NCBI GenBank assembly: GCA_017444545.1
Contig: JAFSWJ010000169.1
Location: 1-5,824, forward strand
Origin: Lachnospiraceae bacterium
Lineage (GTDB): Bacteria > Bacillota > Clostridia > Lachnospirales > Lachnospiraceae
Reading direction: 5' to 3'
DNA length: 5,824 nt
The position numbers were made by a program, and so were the translations under genes. Numbering within the stretch: position 1 is the stretch's first letter; each line of letters starts with the position of its first letter. Under the pieces are notes generated by a model. The model was not told where the DNA came from. It saw nothing but the letters and a program-made list of their open reading frames with translations, and made no database searches. Of this stretch, positions 1-4,782 are shown piece after piece.

Positions 1-52
1 GTCCGCAGCGGGCAGGAAGACAGAAGCGTAAAAAAATGAGGAGGAAAAAATT

Positions 53-1807
53 ATGACGAAAGAAATTTTGGAAGCCATCAACGGTGAAGTTTATGGCGTA
101 TGGTTTTTGATAGGAGCTGCACTGGTGTTCTGGATGCAGGCCGGATTTGCGATGTGCGAGGCCGGATTTACGAGGGCAAAGAACTCGGGAAACATCATCA
201 TGAAGAACCTCATGGATTTTTGTATAGGCACCGTGATGTGGTTCATCTGCGGAGCATCGTTGATGCTCGGAGAAAACATGCTCGGCGGCTTTGCCGGAAA
301 ATTCTCTTTTGATGTTTTCGGAAACTATGGAAGCTTTGATTATTCAGGCTTCGTGTTCAACCTGGTGTTCTGCGCAACGACGGCAACGATCGTGTCGGGC
401 TCCATGGCAGAGAGGACGAAATTTTCATCCTACTGCATCTACTCGGCAGTGATCTCGGCGATCATCTATCCGATAGAGGCGCACTGGACCTGGGGCGGAG
501 GATTTCTGGCACAGTGGGGATTCCACGATTACGCAGGTTCAAACTGCATCCACATGGTAGGCGGTATCTGCGCTCTCATCGGTGCATGGATGCTCGGTCC
601 CCGTATCGGAAAATTTGTGAAGGACAAGAGCGGAAAAGTGACAAAGGTCAACGCCTTCCCGGGACACAACCTGGTAGTCGCAGCTTTGGGAGTTTTTATT
701 CTCTGGCTTGGCTGGTACGGCTTCAACGGCGCTGCTGCAACCGATGTTCCGACTCTCGGTTCCATCTTTCTGACAACAACGGTTGCCCCTGCGGTTGCGA
801 CCGTGGTGTGCATGATCTTCACCTGGATCAGATACGGCAAGCCCGATGTTTCAATGTGTCTGAACGCATCACTTGCAGGACTTGTAGCGATCACAGCTCC
901 CTGCGACGTGACGGACTGCGCGGGAGCAGCCATAATAGGTGCGGTTGCGGGACTTCTCGTGGTATTCGGAGTATGGTTCTGTGACAATGTGATCCATGTT
1001 GACGATCCCGTCGGAGCAGTTGCGGTACATATGTTTAACGGAATCTGGGGAACCATCGCAGTGGGACTTTTTGCGACAGCCACGGCTCCCGGCTTTGAAA
1101 GCGCCGGCATCACCGAGGGACTTTTCTACGGAGGCGGAGTCGGCCAGCTTATCAAACAGTTCGGAGGCCTTGCAGTTACTATCGCATGGACCGTTGTCAC
1201 CATAATAATAACCTACACGCTCATCAAAAAGTTCAACGGTCTGAGAGTGTCCGAGGAAGAGGAGATAACCGGTCTTGACCGTACGGAGCACGGACTGACC
1301 AGTGCATATGCGGGCTTTTCCATCATGGATATTTCAAACACCATGACCATGGAGGTAAACGAGAACACAAGTCTCGGATCCGATGAATACGAGGAAGCAA
1401 GTCAGGCAAAGAAGGATGCTGCCGTACAGGTGGTAAATACCTTCCCGGATACGGGCATCAGCAAGGTCGTGATCATAGCAAGGCTTTCAAGATACGATAC
1501 ATTGCGTAAGGCCATGAACGATCTGGGTGTGACAGGCATGACGGTGACCCAGGTCATGGGCTGCGGTATCCAGAAGGGTGCCGGAGACAGATACCGTGGA
1601 GTCGAGGTGGATGCAACACTTCTGCCCAAGGTCAAGGTTGAGGTGGTTGTCAGCAAGATCCCTGTAGAGTCGGTCATAGCTGCAGCAAAGAAGGCTCTGT
1701 ACACGGGACATATAGGAGACGGAAAGATATTTGTATATCCCGTCGAAAAGGTGGTCAAGATCAGAACCGGCGAGGAGGATTTTGACGCACTGCAGGATGT
1801 CGAGTAA
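53..1807 (+). CDS. amt: Ammonium channel (Amt) with fused C-terminal P-II domain
   Basis: This 584-residue inner-membrane protein should conduct ammonium/ammonia and sense nitrogen and energy status through its own P-II domain. Residues about 10-395 are the Amt channel with around 11 hydrophobic segments. Visible Amt landmarks are the AERTKFSS stretch (119-126), pore aspartate D159, the twin histidines H167 and H326, gate phenylalanines F106 and F224, and W147. The canonical Amt tail (EEEEITGLD...EHG...AY, 401-419) follows, then a linker of about 50 residues, then a full P-II domain (about 469-584). The P-II part aligns without gaps to GlnB at an offset of 468: Q507, K526, the TGHIGDGKIF loop (551-560) and R571 in KIRTGEED keep the ATP/2-oxoglutarate-binding pattern. 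T-loop R515 (GlnK Arg47, which plugs the AmtB pore) is kept, but the uridylylation tyrosine (Tyr51) is V519. AGGAGG at 39-44, 8 nt before ATG, fixes the start. A free P-II gene is not visible nearby. Confidence 0.95.
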   Translation: MTKEILEAINGEVYGVWFLIGAALVFWMQAGFAMCEAGFTRAKNSGNIIMKNLMDFCIGTVMWFICGASLMLGENMLGGFAGKFSFDVFGNYGSFDYSGFVFNLVFCATTATIVSGSMAERTKFSSYCIYSAVISAIIYPIEAHWTWGGGFLAQWGFHDYAGSNCIHMVGGICALIGAWMLGPRIGKFVKDKSGKVTKVNAFPGHNLVVAALGVFILWLGWYGFNGAAATDVPTLGSIFLTTTVAPAVATVVCMIFTWIRYGKPDVSMCLNASLAGLVAITAPCDVTDCAGAAIIGAVAGLLVVFGVWFCDNVIHVDDPVGAVAVHMFNGIWGTIAVGLFATATAPGFESAGITEGLFYGGGVGQLIKQFGGLAVTIAWTVVTIIITYTLIKKFNGLRVSEEEEITGLDRTEHGLTSAYAGFSIMDISNTMTMEVNENTSLGSDEYEEASQAKKDAAVQVVNTFPDTGISKVVIIARLSRYDTLRKAMNDLGVTGMTVTQVMGCGIQKGAGDRYRGVEVDATLLPKVKVEVVVSKIPVESVIAAAKKALYTGHIGDGKIFVYPVEKVVKIRTGEEDFDALQDVE

Positions 1808-1829
1808 CAGTATTTCTTTTTCTACCTTT

Positions 1830-1870
1830 TGTGACAGAGAACTGTATCAGAGGGACGGTTCTCTGTTACA
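1830..1870 (+). repeat. REP-like hairpin with first forward repeat unit
   Basis: TGTGACAGAGAAC (1830-1842) pairs with GTTCTCTGTTACA (1858-1870) to give a 13-bp stem with one G-U pair and a 15-nt loop. The 28-nt repeat unit itself is 1843-1870. The left stem arm looks like a partial reverse unit fused to a forward one. It lies 23 bp after the amt stop codon. There is no T-run after the stem, so intrinsic termination is unlikely from sequence alone, but the hairpin could stabilise the amt mRNA 3' end (inference). Confidence 0.8.
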
Positions 1871-1880
1871 TGTTGTGAAG

Positions 1881-1924
1881 CAGGGGGACAGTCCTATGTA
1901 TCAGAGGGACGGTTCTCTGTTACA
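1881..1924 (+). repeat. Two further forward repeat units (one diverged, one exact)
   Basis: The 28-nt unit at 1897-1924 is identical to 1843-1870 (core GAGGGACGGTTCTCTG). Just before it, 1881-1899 (CAGGGGGACAGTCCTATGT) matches the same core at 15 of 19 positions, so it reads as a diverged unit whose end merges into the start of the next one. Together with 1843-1870 this makes three forward units facing the three reverse units at 2086-2184. Confidence 0.8.
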
Positions 1925-1937
1925 CAATGATTGTTTT

Positions 1938-2081
1938 GAAGATTGGATCAAACATGTTATCGACCCGCACTCGGGTGTTTCTTAATTCATCTTCGTTTTG
2001 ATGACTAAAATTTTCAAATCTTGATTCCCTGAGAAACAACGGCTGATCGCACGCCCTGATATCATGTTTGATCCGATCTTC
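1938..2081. repeat. 144-bp segment bounded by 24-nt inverted repeats
   Basis: The left end 1938-1961 (GAAGATTGGATCAAACATGT followed by TATC) and the right end 2058-2081 are reverse complements at 22 of 24 positions, one of the differences being a G-U pair in RNA. Between them lie 96 bp containing a small hairpin, ACCCG (1963-1967) with CGGGT (1972-1976), followed by GTTTCTT. No gene is credible here. The arrangement fits either a small non-autonomous (MITE-like) element or a structured RNA. No target-site duplication is visible immediately outside the ends (TTTT on the left, GGGG on the right). The forward and reverse repeat clusters sit symmetrically on either side. Confidence 0.6.
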
Positions 2082-2085
2082 GGGG

Positions 2086-2184
2086 GGTGAAACAGAGAAC
2101 CGTCCCTGTGCAACAAAAGGTGAAACAGAGAACCGTCCCCGTGCAACAAAAGGTGAAACAGAGAACCGTCCCTCTGATACAAAA
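2086..2184 (-). repeat. Three tandem 33-nt repeat units in reverse orientation
   Basis: Units at 2086-2118, 2119-2151 and 2152-2184 each begin GGTGAAACAGAGAACCGTCC and end in CAACAAAA or TACAAAA. Units 1 and 2 differ by a single base. Unit 3 carries CTCTGATACA instead of GTGCAACA and is, over 2154-2181, the reverse complement of the forward 28-nt units with only one mismatch. All three reverse-strand frames stay open through the array, which creates spurious open frames. The pattern is that of REP-like tandem repeats. Confidence 0.9.
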
Positions 2185-2187
2185 AAC

Positions 2188-2266
2188 GTAACAGTGAACC
2201 GGTCTCCGCTCCGCTCCGGTCGGCGCTGAGCAAACGTCCACTGGACGTTTAGCGCCCTGTGATACA
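2188..2266 (-). repeat. Apparent split repeat unit in the purF leader
   Basis: GTAACAGTGAACCG (2188-2201) matches the first half of a reverse unit at 13 of 14 positions, and CCCTGTGATACA (2255-2266) matches the second half at 11 of 12. The 53 nt between them (2202-2254) are unrelated to the unit and largely self-complementary, as if a second palindrome had entered the repeat. The split unit ends 15 nt before the purF start codon. Confidence 0.55.
2223..2255 (+). other. Stem-loop in the purF 5' leader
   Basis: AAACGTCC (2232-2239) pairs with GGACGTTT (2243-2250) around ACT, and the stem continues past a 4-nt bulge (2228-2231) through GCGCT (2223-2227) with AGCGC (2251-2255), 13 bp in all. A small second hairpin, CTGTG (2257-2261) with CACAG (2265-2269), sits directly before the ribosome binding site. 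No T-run follows, so a terminator is unlikely. It could influence purF translation or simply be a REP-type palindrome. I see no purine riboswitch or PurR-type pair of boxes. Confidence 0.55.
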
Positions 2267-2272
2267 CAGATT

Positions 2273-2276
2273 GGAG
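2273..2276 (+). promoter_or_regulatory. purF ribosome binding site
   Basis: GGAG lies 5 nt before ATG 2282 and 11 nt before a second in-frame ATG at 2288. Both are possible. Starting at 2282 leaves a nine-residue propeptide ahead of the catalytic Cys, and starting at 2288 leaves seven. The spacing slightly favours 2282 or leaves it open. Confidence 0.5.
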
Positions 2277-2281
2277 ATGAT

Positions 2282-3661
2282 ATGGAAATGGACAGGATAC
2301 ATGAAGAATGCGGCGTGTTTGGCATTTATTCGAAAAAGGACATAAACGCGGCCCAGTATATTTATTACGGGCTGACGGCCCTGCAGCACAGAGGCCAGGA
2401 GTCGGCGGGCATCGTGGTCTGCGACACCTGCGGTCCCATCGGCAATATCAGCGGACACAAGGACATGGGACTTGTAAACGAGGTGTTTCACAGGGACATT
2501 CTTGACAGGCTCAAGGGAAACATCGGCATCGGCCATGTGCGGTACTCCACCGCCGGAGGCAGCACGAGGGAGAACGCCCAGCCTGTTTTTATTAACTATG
2601 CGAAAGGCACCATCGCCCTGGCGCACAACGGCAATATAATAAATGCGGACGCGATCCGCCGTGAACTTGAAAAAGAAGGCGCGGTGTTTACCGGAAATGC
2701 CGACTCTGAGGTCATCGCCTACAGGATCGCCGAGGAGAGGATGCACAGCGCATCCATAGAGGAGGCTTCGGAGAATGTGGCAAAAACTCTGAAGGGCGGC
2801 TTTGCCCTGCTGATCTTAAGCCCCAGAAAGCTCATAGCCATCAGGGATCCCTGGGGGCTGAAGCCCCTGTGTCTTGGCACTTTGGATGATATGTATGTCT
2901 GCGCATCGGAAAGCAGCGCCCTTCGCGCGATAGGCGCTGATTATGTCAGGGATGTTTCTCCCGGCGAGATGGTCATGATCACGGAGGAGGGCATCACCTC
3001 AAAGCAGATCATGACTTCCTATAATAAAGCCCATTGCGTTTTTGAATATATCTATTTTGCAAGACTTGATTCCAGGATAGACGGCATAAGCGTGTATAAT
3101 GCAAGGATCGAGGGCGGCAGAGCGTTGGCCCGCCGTTTTCCGGTGGATGCGGATGTGGTTACAGGCGTTCCCGATTCGGGACTGACTGCGGCGGCGGGCC
3201 TTGCCGAGGAGTCGGGGATCCCCTTCAGGATCGCCTTTGCAAAGAACAGTTATGTGGGCAGGACCTTCATCAAGCCGACAAAGGAGGAACGCACCAGTGC
3301 CGTTGCCATCAAGCTTCGTGTGATAGAAGATGTTGTGAAGGGAAAGAGGGTAATATTAACAGATGATTCCATAGTCAGGGGTACGACTCTGGCAAATCTC
3401 ATAAAGGAGATGAGGAGGTTCGGAGCACTTGAGGTGCACGTGAGGATCTCATCGCCTCCTTTTCTTTATCCGTGTTTCTACGGAACCGATGTCCCGGACA
3501 ATTCCGAACTCATCGCAAGCGGTCATACCAAAGAGCAGATCAGGCAAAAGATCGGCGCGGACTCACTGGAGTATCTTGCCATCGAGGACCTTGATGTCAT
3601 GACTCCGGATCTGCCGCTCTGCAAAGCCTGCTTTGACGGCCGCTATCCGGTAGAGACGTAG
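2282..3661 (+). CDS. purF: Amidophosphoribosyltransferase (PurF)
   Basis: PurF catalyses the first committed step of purine synthesis in the cytoplasm: PRPP plus glutamine gives phosphoribosylamine. The 459-residue protein starts with a short propeptide (MEMDRIHEE) before catalytic Cys10 in ECGVFGIY, which is expected to become the mature N-terminal nucleophile. The Ntn glutaminase domain (about 10-240) shows LQHRGQESAGI (34-44), GHVRYST (84-90) and LAHNGN (113-118). The phosphoribosyltransferase domain has the PRPP loop VILTDDSIVRGTT (357-369). Cys252, Cys398, Cys447 and Cys450 occupy the four [4Fe-4S] ligand positions of the Bacillus enzyme, so this is the Fe-S, oxygen-sensitive type. The chain ends nine residues after the last cysteine, about 16 fewer than in B. 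subtilis PurF. Other pur genes are absent here. The stop codon lies inside a repeat hairpin. I see no clear promoter among the upstream repeats. Confidence 0.97.
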   Translation: MEMDRIHEECGVFGIYSKKDINAAQYIYYGLTALQHRGQESAGIVVCDTCGPIGNISGHKDMGLVNEVFHRDILDRLKGNIGIGHVRYSTAGGSTRENAQPVFINYAKGTIALAHNGNIINADAIRRELEKEGAVFTGNADSEVIAYRIAEERMHSASIEEASENVAKTLKGGFALLILSPRKLIAIRDPWGLKPLCLGTLDDMYVCASESSALRAIGADYVRDVSPGEMVMITEEGITSKQIMTSYNKAHCVFEYIYFARLDSRIDGISVYNARIEGGRALARRFPVDADVVTGVPDSGLTAAAGLAEESGIPFRIAFAKNSYVGRTFIKPTKEERTSAVAIKLRVIEDVVKGKRVILTDDSIVRGTTLANLIKEMRRFGALEVHVRISSPPFLYPCFYGTDVPDNSELIASGHTKEQIRQKIGADSLEYLAIEDLDVMTPDLPLCKACFDGRYPVET

Positions 3662-3692
3662 TGGGACAGGGGACGTATCTGTGTCCCACTTT
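3660..3692 (+). terminator. Repeat hairpin overlapping the purF stop codon
   Basis: AGTGGGACA (3660-3668) pairs with TGTCCCACT (3682-3690), a 9-bp stem with a 13-nt loop (GGGGACGTATCTG), followed by only a short T run. The A and G of the TAG stop codon form the first two pairs of the stem. It is a forward unit of the TGGGACA...TGTCCCA sub-family also present at 4521-4553, 4628-4654 and 4661-4687. It could act as a weak terminator or a 3'-end stabiliser (inference). Confidence 0.65.
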
Positions 3693-3697
3693 GGTGG

Positions 3698-3726
3698 TTT
3701 ACTTCGATCACGGATAATAGTATAGT
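3698..3726 (+). promoter_or_regulatory. Candidate promoter for the GNAT gene
   Basis: TATAGT (3721-3726) is a reasonable -10, with a weak TTTACT (3698-3703) 17 bp upstream as -35. GATAAT (3713-3718) is an alternative -10. A 9-nt direct repeat, GTTTACTTC, occurs at 3697-3705 and 3725-3733 and could be chance or a paired binding site. Confidence 0.35.
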
Positions 3727-3763
3727 TTACTTCAAAATTGAAAGCATCAAGCGGAGGGCGGCC

Positions 3764-4522
3764 ATGAAGAAACTAAGCGATTACGGAATGATCGGTCATC
3801 TGACCGACAGTATCAGCATAGAGAAGGTATATCCGTTATCGATATTGGAGGGGGTTCAAAGGGGGGAAATATATGTTGATGACCTTGAAGCCCCGACCGT
3901 TGCGCTGATCTGGCATTATTGCGGATTTGCAAACATTCTCGGAGATTATGATGAGAAGTTTATCAAAGAGACCGTGGATATGATGGCGGACCCGCCGGAA
4001 GGCCATTCGGGACGCATGGCATTGCAGGCGGATAACGATCCGCGACTGCAGGAGATGATACTGAGTCATCCCGGGGTAACCGTTCATGAACGGTTTATTT
4101 TTGAGTATTTTGATAATAAAAACACTGCTGCTCACTCTGCGGGACTAGAGCCGGAAATGATAACTTCCGATAATTATGATCTGATGAAGGGGAGGATAAT
4201 CCCGACATTTTCGTGGGAAGATAAGGACTCTTTTTTGAGAAACGGGTTTGGCTTTTGTATGATCGATAAAGGACGGATGTCAGCCTGCGCGTTCTCTTCG
4301 GGAGTCTCAAAAGACTATGTGGATATTGGAGTTGAAACAGCAGAAGAGTGCCGTGGAAGAGGATATGGAAGGATCGTTTCATCGGCAATGGTAAAAGAGA
4401 CGATCCGAAGAGGAAAGATCCCGGTATGGGACTGTGATATCAGGAATGAAGCATCCATGAGACTGGCGTGTTCCGTTGGATTCGAGGTACGCGGAACACA
4501 TCCATGGTACACATGCGAATAA
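3764..4522 (+). CDS. GNAT-family N-acetyltransferase
   Basis: This 252-residue cytoplasmic protein should transfer an acetyl group from acetyl-CoA to an amine; the substrate cannot be told from the sequence. The GNAT signature is in the C-terminal half: a beta strand (YVDIGVET, 185-192) leads into the CoA pyrophosphate loop RGRGYG (197-202) and its helix, then VWDCDIRNEASMRLACSVGF (221-240), the W...N.(A/S)...A...GF motif typical of Firmicutes proteins in the family Pfam calls GNAT_acetyltran. The N-terminal half (1-130) is less conserved and has no motif I recognise. GGAGG (3753-3757), 6 nt before ATG, supports the start. The sampled 60-base lines of this gene run from 35 to 47% G+C, against about 63% in single sampled lines of purF and amt, which suggests a different history. 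Direct copies of the same repeat flank the gene, and its TAA stop lies in the second one. Confidence 0.85.
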   Translation: MKKLSDYGMIGHLTDSISIEKVYPLSILEGVQRGEIYVDDLEAPTVALIWHYCGFANILGDYDEKFIKETVDMMADPPEGHSGRMALQADNDPRLQEMILSHPGVTVHERFIFEYFDNKNTAAHSAGLEPEMITSDNYDLMKGRIIPTFSWEDKDSFLRNGFGFCMIDKGRMSACAFSSGVSKDYVDIGVETAEECRGRGYGRIVSSAMVKETIRRGKIPVWDCDIRNEASMRLACSVGFEVRGTHPWYTCE

Positions 4523-4555
4523 GTGGGACAGGGGACGTATCTCTGTCCCACTTTT
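4521..4555 (+). terminator. Repeat hairpin at the GNAT stop codon, likely terminator
   Basis: AAGTGGGACAG (4521-4531) pairs perfectly with CTGTCCCACTT (4543-4553), an 11-bp stem with an 11-nt loop, followed by further Ts (TTTT spans 4552-4555). The last two bases of the TAA stop codon form the first stem pairs. The stem strength and T run make an intrinsic terminator plausible, though the T run is short. It is the second forward copy of the unit at 3660-3690. Confidence 0.65.
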
Positions 4556-4654
4556 ATGTAAACAATATAAAACACAAAATGTGCCGGTAAATATGCCCGC
4601 GTCTCATTAAGAAGGTTAACATAAAACTGGGACACAGATACGTCCCCTGTCCCA
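4524..4654. repeat. 40-nt inverted repeat spanning the GNAT-dehydrogenase gap
   Basis: The arms 4524-4563 and 4615-4654 are reverse complements at 37 of 40 positions, separated by 51 bp. The match runs past the 27-nt repeat core into flanking sequence (TTTTATGTAAAC against GTTAACATAAAA), so the two opposite-facing units were probably made or copied as one folded element. The spacer is AT-rich and holds no gene. Confidence 0.75.
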
Positions 4655-4689
4655 TGAAACTGGGACAGAGATACGTCCCCTGTCCCACC
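4624..4689 (-). repeat. Two tandem 33-nt repeat units, reverse orientation
   Basis: The cores TGGGACA...TGTCCCA at 4628-4654 and 4661-4687 differ at one base and repeat with a 33-nt period, each preceded by AAAC. Each can fold into a 7- or 8-bp hairpin. The period equals that of the array at 2086-2184, and the shared word TGAAAC precedes the second unit here and all three units there. Confidence 0.85.
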
Positions 4690-4735
4690 ATCCCGTCCCG
4701 AAAATAAACAGATAGTAGAAATTTGTTTTATCGTG

Positions 4736-4741
4736 TATAAT
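4736..4741 (+). promoter_or_regulatory. Candidate -10 box for the dehydrogenase gene
   Basis: A consensus TATAAT stands 42 bp before the likely start codon. The hexamer 17 bp upstream (TAGTAG, 4713-4718) is a poor -35. TTGTTT (4723-4728) with CATAAT (4744-4749), 15 bp apart, is an alternative pair. The promoter would lie downstream of the repeats and drive the dehydrogenase independently. Confidence 0.45.
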
Positions 4742-4769
4742 CCCATAATGTAACACTTCAAAATCAGAT

Positions 4770-4774
4770 GGAGG
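4770..4774 (+). promoter_or_regulatory. Ribosome binding site that sets the dehydrogenase start
   Basis: GGAGG lies 8 nt before ATG 4783. An in-frame ATG at 4768 overlaps this site and has no ribosome binding site of its own. Starting at 4783 gives MENFDFYSPTEFVFGK, which matches the usual N-terminus of the family. Confidence 0.85.
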
Positions 4775-4782
4775 ATTCTTCT

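Noticed and set aside
1..52. End of an upstream gene before amt
   Set aside because: Only 52 bases are present; beyond the amt ribosome binding site nothing can be assigned.
529..1113. Long reverse-strand frame inside amt
   Set aside because: It is the shadow of a well-supported coding sequence with conserved residues on the + strand.
2086..2184. CRISPR array
   Set aside because: The units are contiguous and nearly identical throughout their 33 nt, with no variable spacers and no cas genes nearby.
2188..2281. Purine riboswitch or PurR operator ahead of purF
   Set aside because: The hairpins are explained as REP-like palindromes; the conserved purine aptamer loops and paired PurR boxes are not recognisable.
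1920..2325. Three overlapping reverse-strand open frames across the amt-purF gap
   Set aside because: They are open in all three frames only because the 33-nt repeat has no stops and its length is a multiple of three. They lack a convincing ribosome binding site and one overlaps the start of purF.
3729..3738. ACTTCAAAAT shared by the leaders of the GNAT (3729-3738) and dehydrogenase (4755-4764) genes
   Set aside because: A 10-nt AT-rich match between two leaders can arise by chance and has no further shared context.
4768..4770. ATG 4768 as the start of the dehydrogenase
   Set aside because: It overlaps the GGAGG that serves ATG 4783 and would add five residues not typical of the family.
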